Counted from the first letter of the stretch, positions 26,703 through 35,744 are shown. The stretch: 64,000 nucleotides of DNA from Endozoicomonas euniceicola (GCF_025562755.1 NZ_CP103300.1:5203501-5267500); one strand, 5' to 3'. Numbers and translations are program-made. Notes: a model not told the origin generated them from the sequence alone.

Positions 26703-27437
26703 TTAATGCTCCAGAAATGCCTTGAATGCAGCAGTTTCCGGTTGAGAGAAACGAGTGGCGGGACCGTCTTCTACAATGTGCCCGTCTTCCAGATAAATCA
26801 CACGGCTGCCGACTTTTTTAGCAAATTCAACTTCGTGAGTCACCACAACAATGGTTATGCCGGAGTCGCTTAATTCTTTAATAATATCCACCACCTGGTT
26901 AGTGATGGCCGGGTCCAGGGCGGCTGTGGGTTCATCAAACAGCAAAATCTCCGGTGACAGCATCAGGGCCCTGGCGATAGCAACACGTTGTTGCTGGCCT
27001 CCGGACAGGGATGAAGGCCAGGCTTCCGCCTTGCTCCCCAGTCCCATGCGCTGCAGCAGCTCATGGGCTTGCTTAACCGCCTGCTGTTTTGGAACACCCT
27101 GGACGACAGGGGCTTCTGTCAGGTTTTGCAGTACGGTCATGTGCGGCCAGAGATTGTATTGCTGGAACACCATGCCGACTTTTTTTCTCAGGCTGCATGC
27201 CTGTTGCTTCATTTGTTTATCCGCCTTGCTGTGAAACTGAAAGGACAGTCCGGCAATGTCCATGGAACCAGTGTCCGGGGTTTCCAGCAGATTCAGCATA
27301 CGCAGCAAAGTACTTTTCCCTGCGCCACTGGCACCAAGGAGAATGGTTGTCTCTCCTTTAGGAATGGAAAAGCTGATCTCTTTCAGAACTTCAGAAGAAC
27401 CGAATGATTTACTGAGGTTTTGTACTTCAATGCCCAT
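26703..27437 (-). CDS. artP: Arginine-type ABC transporter ATPase
   Basis: A 244-residue cytoplasmic ATPase that drives the importer. The Walker A is GASGAGKST, the signature LSGGQQQRVAIARAL, the Walker B ILLFDEPTAALD and the switch His is in VVVTHEVEF. First gene of the operon, transcribed away from argR. AGGT stands immediately before the ATG. The shared 143-bp region with argR contains a candidate ARG box, so ArgR repression is likely, as in enterobacteria. Confidence 0.93.
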   Translation of the reverse strand: MGIEVQNLSKSFGSSEVLKEISFSIPKGETTILLGASGAGKSTLLRMLNLLETPDTGSMDIAGLSFQFHSKADKQMKQQACSLRKKVGMVFQQYNLWPHMTVLQNLTEAPVVQGVPKQQAVKQAHELLQRMGLGSKAEAWPSSLSGGQQQRVAIARALMLSPEILLFDEPTAALDPAITNQVVDIIKELSDSGITIVVVTHEVEFAKKVGSRVIYLEDGHIVEDGPATRFSQPETAAFKAFLEH

Positions 27438-27557
27438 TACCTGTAGGTTTCTTTGATTATGAGTGTTGGTAGATTTTCTTATACGTCAGTGCTTGAAATC
27501 AAGTTTCATTTAAATAATTATGCGAAGGCTGCGGTTTTTTATACAAAAACGGCTTTT

Positions 27558-27574
27558 TAGAATAGTTATTCAGG
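27558..27574. promoter_or_regulatory. Candidate ARG box at the argR start
   Basis: AGAATAGTTATTCA fits the ArgR half-site pair TGAAT-N4-ATTCA with one mismatch in the left arm and one non-A/T in the spacer. It overlaps the ribosome-binding region of argR, so bound ArgR would block its own gene and possibly artP. Confidence 0.5.
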
Positions 27575-27580
27575 AATAGT

Positions 27581-28039
27581 ATGGCCAGTCAAAAACAGGA
27601 AGACCTTGTAAAAGCTTTCCGACAGTTGCTGAAAGACGAGAGCTGTGGTTCCCAGAGCCAGATTGTCAGTGTACTTCAGGAACAGGGCTTTGATAACATC
27701 AGCCAGTCAAAAGTATCAAGGATGCTGAGCCGTCACGGAGCTGTCAGGGCTCGCAATGCCCGTAACGATCTCGTGTACTGTCTGCCACCGGAAATGGGCA
27801 AGCTGGATGCCAATATTTCCGTTCGTGATCTGGTCGAGGAAGTGGTCAGTAATGGTACTCTGATTGTTATCAAAACCAGTCCGGGTGCTGCGCAAATGGT
27901 GGCCCGGTTGCTGGACTCAATCAGTCGTGCCGAAGGTATTCTGGGGTGTGTGGCCGGTGATGACACCATTTTTGTCGCGCCTGTTGATGTAAAAGAAATC
28001 GCAGCCATTCAGGACAGTATTGAAGAACTGTTTCATTGA
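27581..28039 (+). CDS. argR: Arginine repressor
   Basis: A 152-residue hexameric regulator that binds ARG boxes when arginine is bound. The N-terminal winged helix contains QIVSVLQEQGF and SQSKVSRMLSRHG (recognition helix, about residues 45-57). The C-terminal domain binds arginine: TSPGAAQMVARLLD and GCVAGDDTIFV contain the conserved Asp residues. The length is normal. It is divergent from artPJQM, consistent with local control of arginine import. Confidence 0.96.
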   Translation: MASQKQEDLVKAFRQLLKDESCGSQSQIVSVLQEQGFDNISQSKVSRMLSRHGAVRARNARNDLVYCLPPEMGKLDANISVRDLVEEVVSNGTLIVIKTSPGAAQMVARLLDSISRAEGILGCVAGDDTIFVAPVDVKEIAAIQDSIEELFH

Positions 28040-28056
28040 ATACTGTATAAAAAATA

Positions 28057-28098
28057 CGAATATTGTCGTTTATTTCAGTGCGTGAACGACAATATTCG
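28057..28098. repeat. Perfect 14-bp inverted repeat after argR
   Basis: CGAATATTGTCGTT (28057-28070) and its exact complement (28085-28098) are separated by 14 bases. No U tract follows on the + strand, but TATTTTTT follows on the other. It may be a terminator-like hairpin or a binding site. The rest of the gap to 28294 shows nothing else recognisable. Confidence 0.85.
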
Positions 28099-28293
28099 CT
28101 GGCCCGTCAGGTAAATAATAAAAAAAAACCGGTACATAAGGAAAAAACTGAATTTCTCATCTAACCTTCAACGCCATGATTGCTTTGTCTCCTGAGTGCT
28201 TCATACCCTAACGCCTGAATACATAGTTACGTATTTTGCTGGCTTCCGTGTATTGAATGCAGTTTTTTTTGGGTAACTACAGAAGAGTTAATA

Positions 28294-30843
28294 ATGAAGA
28301 ACACATCCAGGCAAAAGCGAATACTGGCCACTGTCCGCTGCTTTATCTGCACTTATACGGCAATCTTTCTACCGCAGCCGGTTAACGCAACACCTGACCT
28401 TCATCATTTATTCCTTCGATCTGATATATTGCTGAACGGCTATGACGACCTTATCAATTTAGTCACATTCCCCGAAAGCAAGGATAAACAACAAAACCTG
28501 CTTTCGTACCAGTTGCCTCAAAAGATGGACAGCTTTGTCGTATACCCTGTGTGGACTGATGACCAACCCAGCACATCCGGAGAGGTGCCTGAAGGGGCTG
28601 GCGCAACTGCCGACGACTCAGGTAGCTATAGAGCATTTCTGATTGAGCAGGCAAGGTCGATTGAGATTGAATTTTTCAGACAAAACTTCAGTGACCTTTT
28701 AAAAAGCTTTGAAAATTCTGAAGATGCGCTACAACGTTGGCTTCAAGATCAGGAAGTAAGCCATTTGGAAGACATTCTGATTATTTATCTGAGAAAACTC
28801 TCCTCAAACGAGGAGCGAATAGGGCGGCTTAACAGTTTTTTACAATCATCGCCTGAATTATGTTACCGTTTTTTTTTATTACTGACTGAATATCAGTTTT
28901 TTATTGATGGTTGGCTACCTGTCCTGCCAGAAGAGGTAGATGCTCAACTCTCCGGTCTTAATGAACGTGCCCAAATCCGCTTGAGGCTGGTTTTAGCCGT
29001 TATTCAACGGAGGGAGGGAGATGTTGCGACACAAAACAATGATTATCTCTCAACCCTAAGTTTACCGCTACCCGGCATGCAGCCTCCGCAGAGGTCAGTT
29101 ATTCTGAGTCTGTCGGACTTCCGGGATGAGGCAAATTTTACCCGGATAAGCGAAAACCTATCGCTACGCGAAACTCTGCGAACGGCACGCTACGCATGTA
29201 CAAAACTACCTAAAACCCCTGAAGGTTATTATCAGGGATATTTATCTTTTATCTTAAGCTCAAGCATGGGATCTTATGAGGAGCTAATTACCCATTTGCA
29301 GTCAATTTTTAAAGAGGTGCTGGGCTTCAGTAATACGTTAAGAGATGAACATGGGTTATTTTACACGCCATCACGCCGATGGTTTGATTCACGGGTCAAT
29401 TGCCTCGATGACAATCCTGTGAGCCTTGAAGTTGGTGCAGGAAGTAGCTATAGAGCATTTCTGATTGAGCAGGCAAGGTCGATTGAGATTGAATTTTTCA
29501 GACAAAACTTCAGTGACTTTCTAAATAGCCTTGAAAATTCCGAAGACGCGCTACAACATTGGCTTCAAGATCAGGAAGTAAGCTATCTGGAAGACATTCT
29601 GATTAGTTATCTAAAAAAACTCTCCTCAAACGAGGAGCGAATAGATTGGCTTAAGAGTCTTTTACAATCATCGCCTGAATTATTTTACCGTTTTTTTACA
29701 TTGCTGACTGGATACCGGAGTTTTATTGATAGTTGGCTACCTGTCCTGCCAGAAGAGGCAAATGCTTCACTCTCCGGTCTTAATGAACGTGCCCGAATCC
29801 GCCTGAGGCAGGTTTTAGCCGTTATTCAATGGAGGGAGGGAGATAGTGTGACACAAAACAATGATTATTTCTCAATACTGAGTTCAGGACAGCTACCCGA
29901 CATGCAGCCCCCGCAGAGGTCAGTTCTCCTGAGCCTGTCGGACTTTCGGAACCAGGAAAACTTTACCCGTTTAAACGAAAATCAATCGCTATCCAGAACT
30001 CTGCGAATGGCACGCTCTGCACTGTTACTACCTGAAACCCCTGAAGGTTATTATCAGGGATATTTATCTTTTATCATAAACTCAAGCATGAGAACTTATG
30101 AGGAGTTAATTCTCGATTTGCAGTCAATGTTTATAGGAGTGCTGGGCTTCAGTCATCCGCTGAGAGATGAACACGGGTTATTTTACACGCCATCAAGCCG
30201 ATGGCTTGATCCGGTGGTCCATCACCTCAGGGAGCTTACCGATGGTAATCCCGTCGGCCTTGAAGTTGGTGCAGGAAGTGGTTCCCTGTCTCACTTTTTA
30301 AACCAGAATTACCAGATTCCAATGACTGCAACGGATGTTTTCAGCAGCTACCGGGAAGTTACAGAGAGAACCGGTAGCCCTCTGCGGTACGACCCTGTTA
30401 CCGAGGCAACGGCCTTACAGGCAGTCAGGACTTATGATAGCCAGGCTAACTTTCTGGTTTTAAGCTGGCCTGCTCCTGACTACGTCGAAACTCAGTGCTG
30501 CTGGGACTTTGTCAGTTTGAACCTGGGGGTTGATACCGACAATATAGGGAAGGGTTTGATGAGTCAAATCAACAGCCCATCCGATGAACATCGGCTTTAT
30601 CGGGATTCTGAACGCTTTTTTTTCTCTTTTTGGGTGGCTGTCATTGCATGGAATAATCGAGGTCCCATCCTGTTCATCGGAGAACCCTGGAACGAAAGAT
30701 GCAGCATGACAGCAAGGAATTTGTTGAGGGAATATCTGGCAAAAAATTTTGATGCTATCAGTTTCAGGGACTTTTATCAGTCCCCACCATTCGCAAATGA
30801 CTACCCGGTCTTGTACATTCCTAAAAGCACTAAACCTGATTAA
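28294..30843 (+). CDS. Secreted protein with internal duplication and C-terminal methyltransferase-like domain
   Basis: An 849-residue protein. The signal-peptide-like N-terminus ends near VNATP. Residues about 110-384 and 385-658 are a direct in-frame duplication (DNA offset 822 bp) starting at SYRAFLIEQARS, diverged mainly by substitution. The second copy runs into GLEVGAGSGSLSHFL (about 655-669), the SAM-binding glycine loop of class I methyltransferases, followed by MTATDVFSSYREV, where the acidic residue ending strand 2 is expected. In the first copy the same motif begins (LEVGAGS) but is cut at the junction, so only one methyltransferase-like domain is complete. Substrate unknown; a role outside the cell is inferred from the signal peptide. 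Confidence 0.75.
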   Translation: MKNTSRQKRILATVRCFICTYTAIFLPQPVNATPDLHHLFLRSDILLNGYDDLINLVTFPESKDKQQNLLSYQLPQKMDSFVVYPVWTDDQPSTSGEVPEGAGATADDSGSYRAFLIEQARSIEIEFFRQNFSDLLKSFENSEDALQRWLQDQEVSHLEDILIIYLRKLSSNEERIGRLNSFLQSSPELCYRFFLLLTEYQFFIDGWLPVLPEEVDAQLSGLNERAQIRLRLVLAVIQRREGDVATQNNDYLSTLSLPLPGMQPPQRSVILSLSDFRDEANFTRISENLSLRETLRTARYACTKLPKTPEGYYQGYLSFILSSSMGSYEELITHLQSIFKEVLGFSNTLRDEHGLFYTPSRRWFDSRVNCLDDNPVSLEVGAGSSYRAFLIEQARSIEIEFFRQNFSDFLNSLENSEDALQHWLQDQEVSYLEDILISYLKKLSSNEERIDWLKSLLQSSPELFYRFFTLLTGYRSFIDSWLPVLPEEANASLSGLNERARIRLRQVLAVIQWREGDSVTQNNDYFSILSSGQLPDMQPPQRSVLLSLSDFRNQENFTRLNENQSLSRTLRMARSALLLPETPEGYYQGYLSFIINSSMRTYEELILDLQSMFIGVLGFSHPLRDEHGLFYTPSSRWLDPVVHHLRELTDGNPVGLEVGAGSGSLSHFLNQNYQIPMTATDVFSSYREVTERTGSPLRYDPVTEATALQAVRTYDSQANFLVLSWPAPDYVETQCCWDFVSLNLGVDTDNIGKGLMSQINSPSDEHRLYRDSERFFFSFWVAVIAWNNRGPILFIGEPWNERCSMTARNLLREYLAKNFDAISFRDFYQSPPFANDYPVLYIPKSTKPD

Positions 30844-30866
30844 CCCATTCGCTACAGCAAAACTTT

Positions 30867-31286
30867 GTTTCTATTCAGGCTCAGGTGCTGAACCTGATGC
30901 AGGATCTACAGGATAAGCTGGGACTGACTTATATCTTTATCACCCACGACCTCTCGGTTGTTAAACACTTTTCCGATGAGATTGCGGTGATGTACCTGGG
31001 GCAAATGGTTGAAAAAGCAACGGCAAAGGAGCTGTTTGAGCGACCTTCCCACCCCTATACCAAAGCGGTGTTATCAGCCATTCCAACCACAGACCTGGAT
31101 CAGCTGATGGAGCGTGAAGTGTTGCAGGGGGAAATCACTTCACCTATTGACCCGGCTCCGGAATGCCGTTTTGCCGGGCGCTGTAAATATACGACGGCAG
31201 ATTGCACTGCCGGAGAAATCCCCCTGCGTGATGTCAGTAACAATCACTTTGTGGCTTGTAGCCAGGTGGGGTGTGCGACTCATTAG
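30867..31286 (+). pseudogene. 3' remnant of an oligopeptide ABC transporter ATPase (oppF/dppF type)
   Basis: The frame begins abruptly at VSIQAQVLNLMQDLQ, which in intact genes follows the Walker B/D-loop (SALDVS), and continues through FITHDLSVVKHFSDE, the switch His, to the C-terminal oligopeptide-transport domain with CRFAGRC...C...C, the Cys pattern expected for an Fe-S cluster. Walker A, signature and Walker B are missing, so it cannot hydrolyse ATP. The GTG at 30885 could start a 133-residue protein, but a remnant is more likely. The rest of an opp operon is absent. The break lies 24 bp after the stop of the preceding gene. Confidence 0.85.
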
Positions 31287-31309
31287 TCTGCTGACCGGGG
31301 CTGTTGGGT

Positions 31310-31339
31310 GTCGGAAGGGTTGTCACGGTCCCTTCCGAC
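31310..31339. terminator. 10-bp perfect hairpin at the end of the oppF remnant
   Basis: GTCGGAAGGG and its exact complement CCCTTCCGAC flank a 10-base loop. It follows the oppF remnant by 23 bp and overlaps the stop codon of the convergent secreted gene. No clear U tract, so it is a putative bidirectional terminator. Confidence 0.5.
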
Positions 31340-32399
31340 TGCATGAAAGGCTTCCAATAAGTGCAAGAATAAATGGAAAAAAGCCTCCTGTTTGAGACTG
31401 AAGCCGAGTTCTGTCAGAGGGAAGAATATTACCTGAATGAGGCTGTGGTAGTTGTAGCTGTGGCTGTGGCTGTTGTAGCTGTAGCTGTCGTAGCTGTGGC
31501 TGTTGTAGCTGTAGCTGTGGCTGTTGTAGCTGTAGCTGTGGCTGTTGCTCAGGCTCTGCTTCTGGCTCTGGCTCCGGAGTGATTTCAACAATCCCAATAG
31601 AGGTTAGCCATCCTATCGCTTCACGGTTAGAGTGCCTGGCTTGTCTGGCTTGAGCCAACGCTTCCTGAAAGGCGACTGGGTTTTGTAGCTGATTATTTTG
31701 CAGCCAGGTTAATAAACGACCAGGCTCGGACAGAGGATGTTCACTGTAAAGGTCAGCAGAGAAATCCTCCCAGATAGCGGGCTGCGCTACAAGGTTGCTC
31801 AGTATCGACTCTATATGGTCAGGAATATCCTCGGGCTTGATAAGTTCAAGCAGGCGGTTAACAAGGCGATAGTTTTTGTTCTCTAGTGCAGTCTTGATTA
31901 AGTTGCGGTAATTGAGCGATATCATTGAGTAAAAACCATCGACTGTTATCATGTTAAGCAGTGCTTCACCTAACACATGGCTGCTGTTTATACTGAATGC
32001 TGAATTTAACAATCTTTCGATGATTCCGGAGTTATCATTGCAAGCTCTTATAGCCATCAGGGCAAGCGTCTTTAGTTTATTGTTATCCGGGGTCAGATCT
32101 TCTTCAGGAATGGCTCGTTTAATAAACCACCAGATAGCATGGGCATTTTCTGTGAATAGCGCAAAAGGCAGGCTACTTTCATTATCCCCATCCAACGGTG
32201 TTTTAAGCCACTGGTAAACGGCTTCATTTCCCAGCTCTGAAGCCCACGCATCGAATATGGACAAAAAATCACGAGTTTTAATGGCGCCTGTATTTTTGAT
32301 TGTTAATAAGCTTATTTTATCTGGGGTGAAGGCGGCATGAGCTGATACATAATGAAATAAAATGCAAATAAGCAAAAAGCGCTGGAAGAATGTTTTCAT
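31323..32399 (-). CDS. Secreted paralogue A with Gln/Pro/Leu-rich tail
   Basis: A 358-residue protein of unknown function with a signal peptide (cleavage near AHAAF) and an AAGGA ribosome site. The body (about 25-280) is helical, contains a WWFIKRAIPEEDLT stretch and several LLELI-type helices, and is clearly related to the next upstream gene, which shares WWFIR, NYRLVN, HVLGEALLN and EALAQARQ segments. It ends with EPEPEAEP and a run of QPQLQLQQ repeats encoded by imperfect tandem DNA repeats (31436-31560), then a short Cys-containing end (SLSCSRKGP). The pair looks like a tandem duplication. Confidence 0.75.
   Translation of the reverse strand: MKTFFQRFLLICILFHYVSAHAAFTPDKISLLTIKNTGAIKTRDFLSIFDAWASELGNEAVYQWLKTPLDGDNESSLPFALFTENAHAIWWFIKRAIPEEDLTPDNNKLKTLALMAIRACNDNSGIIERLLNSAFSINSSHVLGEALLNMITVDGFYSMISLNYRNLIKTALENKNYRLVNRLLELIKPEDIPDHIESILSNLVAQPAIWEDFSADLYSEHPLSEPGRLLTWLQNNQLQNPVAFQEALAQARQARHSNREAIGWLTSIGIVEITPEPEPEAEPEQQPQLQLQQPQLQLQQPQLRQLQLQQPQPQLQLPQPHSGNILPSDRTRLQSQTGGFFPFILALIGSLSCSRKGP
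31436..31560. repeat. Imperfect tandem repeats encoding QPQLQ units
   Basis: The + strand is a series of GCTGTGGCTGTTGTAGCTGT-like units, mostly 6- and 21-base multiples, so length changes stay in frame in the secreted protein. The sequence also forms a long open frame of Val/Ala on the + strand, which is an artefact. Confidence 0.85.
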
Positions 32400-32477
32400 G
32401 ATTAATTCCTTATATGGGAAAAATACAGGCTAAGTTTGCAGCGAAGTATCTTAGATTTCGAGGTTGCCCGACCGGAG

Positions 32478-32512
32478 GCGTGCGCTGCTTATTAGTCTGC
32501 TGGCCGGGGCTG
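32478..32512. repeat. Scar homologous to the oppF remnant end
   Basis: This stretch between paralogues A and B matches about 31271-31306, the last codons and tail of the oppF remnant (both contain TTAGTCTGCTG and CCGGGGCTGTT). It shows that the paralogue was duplicated together with the adjoining oppF end. Confidence 0.7.
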
Positions 32513-32528
32513 TTACCTGTGGGAAAGA

Positions 32529-33578
32529 TTAAGATAGGAAATGCCTTTTAAGGCAGAAAATACCCATAATAAATGAAATAACACTTCTTGATTGAGGCCG
32601 GGGCTGAGCGTTTGTGGAGGAAGTATCATCAGTCTTAGATTCAGTCTCAGGTTCAGTCTGAGGGGGGATTTCAGTAATACAAATAGGGGTTAGCCAGTCT
32701 ATAGCATTTTGGTGCCGGTATTGTCTGGCTTGAGCCAAAGCTTCCTGAAAGGCGGTTGGGTTCTGCTGCCGATTTTTTTGCAGCCAGTTTAAAATACGAT
32801 TGAACTCGGACGGGATGTGCTCAATATGAGAGTAATAAGGATTTGCATAAAAAGTTGAGCTGCCGCTATAACTTTGATTTACATCATGTGCTAAGTCTTC
32901 ATAGTCGTAGGAAAGCTCTTCAGTAGAAGGTTCTTCCCAGATTTCGAAGTTTGTTAAAAGTTGTCTCAGTATCAGGCCTATATAATGAGGAGTATTCTGG
33001 GTGTCGATTCGCTTAAGCAGAAGGTTAACAAGGCGATAATTTCTGCTGACTAATGCATTTTTGAATAATTTGTCGTAATAGATAGGTATTTCTGTCAAAT
33101 CAACATCAGAGATTATTAAATTAAGTAACACCTCACCTAATACATGGTTTCCATCTATATTGAACGCTGATTGTAATAAGCGGTTAATTTGGGTATTGAT
33201 ATTAGCGCTTCGATGTCTACAGTTTTTTAACGCCATCATAGCCAGTTCCTGGATTTTTTTGTTATCTGCTGTAAGAGCTTCTTCATCCATTGAATGTCGG
33301 ATAAACCACCAGACGGCATGGGCATTTGTTCCCAGTAGTTTAATAGGAGGGCAAGTATAACCATCCAGGGGCAGCTTTGAATGAAGCCAGTTATATACGC
33401 CACTATATCCCTGCTCATAAGCCCATTTCTCGTATTGAGATAAATAATCGATTGTCCGGCCTGAATTAAACTCTTCAATATTTTTTAATTCATGGGCGAA
33501 AGGGGCAGGAGCAGCATTAACTGATAGTGACTGCAACAAAAAGCTAATGAGTAAAAAGCACTGACAGAATGTTCTCAT
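32529..33578 (-). CDS. Secreted paralogue B
   Basis: A 349-residue relative of the adjacent paralogue A, of unknown function. It has a signal peptide (cleavage near VNAAP), the shared body with WWFIRHSMDEEAL, NYRLVNLLLKRI, HVLGEVLLNLI and EALAQARQ, and an insertion of about 25 residues rich in Tyr, Ser and Asp (around 32840-32930) not present in A. The tail has a Glu/Thr-rich part but lacks the QPQLQ expansion, and ends hydrophobic with ICLKRHFL. The gap of 202 bp to the MCE operon shows no other feature. Confidence 0.75.
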   Translation of the reverse strand: MRTFCQCFLLISFLLQSLSVNAAPAPFAHELKNIEEFNSGRTIDYLSQYEKWAYEQGYSGVYNWLHSKLPLDGYTCPPIKLLGTNAHAVWWFIRHSMDEEALTADNKKIQELAMMALKNCRHRSANINTQINRLLQSAFNIDGNHVLGEVLLNLIISDVDLTEIPIYYDKLFKNALVSRNYRLVNLLLKRIDTQNTPHYIGLILRQLLTNFEIWEEPSTEELSYDYEDLAHDVNQSYSGSSTFYANPYYSHIEHIPSEFNRILNWLQKNRQQNPTAFQEALAQARQYRHQNAIDWLTPICITEIPPQTEPETESKTDDTSSTNAQPRPQSRSVISFIMGIFCLKRHFLS

Positions 33579-33780
33579 GATAAAAACCTGATAGGGTAAA
33601 TTTTTTTAGGGTTAACTTGCAGCGAAGTAGTTTAGATGCTGAGTCATTAATGGGTAGACTAATTAGTGATTATTCGGATTTCCCTACCTGTACACCAATG
33701 TAAACGTAGGTCAGAGCGGTTTACGATGCTATCGATAAGCTATATTCTTCGAGAATTTTCCCAGCTCTACGATCAGGCTA

Positions 33781-34914
33781 ATGAACGCTCCGACTTTTTT
33801 AATAAACGACAGTAAAAAGACACAAGAGTTGGCTTTAGATCATTGTCTGTCTAACAGCTTTGAGCTGGGTGGCGACTGGACCTGTGCGCCTGTTCAGCCA
33901 TTTAAACAGCAGTTTTCTGATGTTTTGCAAGAGGAAAAGATCGAGACTATCTATTTTACCGAGGGTAAAGGCTTTCGCTGGGACTCTGGCACCATGGCAT
34001 TTATCCTGTCCTGCCAGCGACTGTGCCAGAGATTTAACTGTACACTGGACGTCCAGCAGTTGCCTGACGATATTCAGTCCCTGTTAAGGCTGGCTACCAG
34101 CGTTCCTCCTAATCAGGAGAGCAATAAAAAGCACATGGACTATTTTCGGCTTTTTCGTCAGGGCCTGGGCTGGATTAAGGACTGGTTGCAGTTTTCCGGG
34201 GAAGTAGGTCTCAGTGTTCAGAAAATGATTCGGGGACGCAGCGATGCGCGCTGGTCTGATGGTATCAACTTTCTGCATCAGGCGGGGCCGTCTGCCGTTC
34301 CCATCGTTACCCTGCTTAGTTTTCTGGTAGGAATGATCCTTGCCTATCTGGGAACGGTACAATTGCGGCAGTTTGGTGTTGAGGTGTATGTGGCTAACCT
34401 GGTGGGACTGGGCATGGTGCGGGAAATGGGCGCATTGATGACCGGTATCATTATGGCCGGGCGCACCGGCGCATCTTATGCCGCACAGTTGGGGACCATG
34501 CAGGTTAATGAAGAAGTTGATGCGCTGACCACTCTGGGCATCAGACCTGTGGATTATCTGGTTCTGCCCAGAATGCTCGCCCTGATTGTTGCCATGCCCC
34601 TGTTAACGGTTTACAGCAATATTCTGGGGATGCTGGGAGGTGCCGTGGTGGCTGTCAGTATGGATATTGCACCACGAATGTATTACTTCCAGTTATCTCA
34701 GTCGTTTTCGATGGCGGACTTAACGACGGGTGTCGTTAAAAGCGTTGTCTTTGGCGGTCTGATCGGTTTTGCTGGCTGTCATGCCGGCCTGAGATGTGGG
34801 CGGTCTTCGGCTGCGGTGGGGCAGGCGACAATGGCTGCGGTTGTGACGGCTATTGTTTATCTGGTGGTAGCGGATGCCGTACTGAACATCCTGTACTTTC
34901 ATCTGGGTATTTGA
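33781..34914 (+). CDS. MCE lipid ABC transporter permease with N-terminal STAS-like domain
   Basis: A 377-residue inner-membrane permease of the MlaE/YrbE family. Residues about 1-110 form a STAS-like domain fused to the front. The permease core (about 160-377) has the family pattern, including GMILAYLGTVQLRQFG, MVREMGALMTGIIMAGRTG and EEVDALTTLGIRPVDYLVLPR. First gene of a four-gene operon (permease, ATPase, MCE protein, lipoprotein). These systems move phospholipids or other hydrophobic molecules between the inner and outer membranes; the fused STAS and the lipoprotein resemble the Pqi-accessory type more than canonical mlaFEDCB. AGG precedes the ATG closely. Confidence 0.9.
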   Translation: MNAPTFLINDSKKTQELALDHCLSNSFELGGDWTCAPVQPFKQQFSDVLQEEKIETIYFTEGKGFRWDSGTMAFILSCQRLCQRFNCTLDVQQLPDDIQSLLRLATSVPPNQESNKKHMDYFRLFRQGLGWIKDWLQFSGEVGLSVQKMIRGRSDARWSDGINFLHQAGPSAVPIVTLLSFLVGMILAYLGTVQLRQFGVEVYVANLVGLGMVREMGALMTGIIMAGRTGASYAAQLGTMQVNEEVDALTTLGIRPVDYLVLPRMLALIVAMPLLTVYSNILGMLGGAVVAVSMDIAPRMYYFQLSQSFSMADLTTGVVKSVVFGGLIGFAGCHAGLRCGRSSAAVGQATMAAVVTAIVYLVVADAVLNILYFHLGI

Positions 34915-34919
34915 ACGAC

Positions 34920-35705
34920 ATGAACTCTGAAGTAAATCCAGATTGCGACAATGCCATCGAAGTGCGCGATCTCAGGTTACAATATGGTCACAAACTGATT
35001 CAGAAAGACCTGAATTTCAATGTTCAAAAAGGCGACGTATTTGTCATAATGGGCGGCAGTGGCTGTGGCAAAAGTACACTGCTGAAGCATATGATTGGCC
35101 TTTATTCTCCTGCTCAGGGGCAGATTCTTTATCATGGTCAGGACTATTTTTCTGCCTGTGAAGAAGATCAGCTGTCAATGCGTATGCGCTGGGGTGTCAC
35201 TTACCAGGGCGGAGCCTTATTTAGCGCCATGACCCTGGCTGAAAATATCGCCTTGCCGATGCAGCAGTACAAAGACTGGGACAAGGATGACATCAGGGAC
35301 CGGGTGGCCTATAAGCTGGCTTTAGTCGGCCTGTCCGGTTATGAAGACTACTATCCTTCAGAAATCAGTGGTGGCATGAACAAACGTGCCGGGTTGGCGC
35401 GGGCGTTGGCACTGGACCCTGAGATTCTGTTCTTCGATGAGCCTTCCGCCGGGCTGGACCCTCTCAGTGCCGGACGTCTTGATGACCTGATTCTGGAACT
35501 GAGCCAGTCGTCCGGGGCGACGGTGGTTATTGTTACCCACGAGCTGGCGAGTATATTTGCCATTGGTAATAATGGTGTTTTTCTGGATGCTCAGTCCAGA
35601 ACTCAACTTGATACCGGGGCACCGTCTTATATGCTCCGACACAGTAAAGCGCCTTTGGTGCGTGAATTTCTATCCCGTGGTGAAATAGCTTCGAATCCTG
35701 CATGA
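34920..35705 (+). CDS. MCE lipid ABC transporter ATPase
   Basis: A 261-residue MlaF-like ATPase. The Walker A is GGSGCGKST, the signature SGGMNKRAGLARAL and the Walker B ILFFDEPSAGLD; the switch His is in VIVTHEL. The start MNSEVN at 34920 lies five bases after the permease stop; an upstream in-frame extension reads through the permease gene and is not real. It drives the permease encoded just before it. Confidence 0.93.
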   Translation: MNSEVNPDCDNAIEVRDLRLQYGHKLIQKDLNFNVQKGDVFVIMGGSGCGKSTLLKHMIGLYSPAQGQILYHGQDYFSACEEDQLSMRMRWGVTYQGGALFSAMTLAENIALPMQQYKDWDKDDIRDRVAYKLALVGLSGYEDYYPSEISGGMNKRAGLARALALDPEILFFDEPSAGLDPLSAGRLDDLILELSQSSGATVVIVTHELASIFAIGNNGVFLDAQSRTQLDTGAPSYMLRHSKAPLVREFLSRGEIASNPA

Positions 35706-35744
35706 CTTTCACCGAAATGACCCAAGGAGTAAGGACAGGCTATA

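Noticed and set aside
31373..31582. Val/Ala-rich open frame on the + strand
   Set aside because: It is the complement of the QPQLQ-encoding repeats of the secreted paralogue and has no ribosome site.
34794..34919. N-terminal extension of the MCE ATPase
   Set aside because: It overlaps the permease gene in another frame; the ATG at 34920 gives a normal ATPase.
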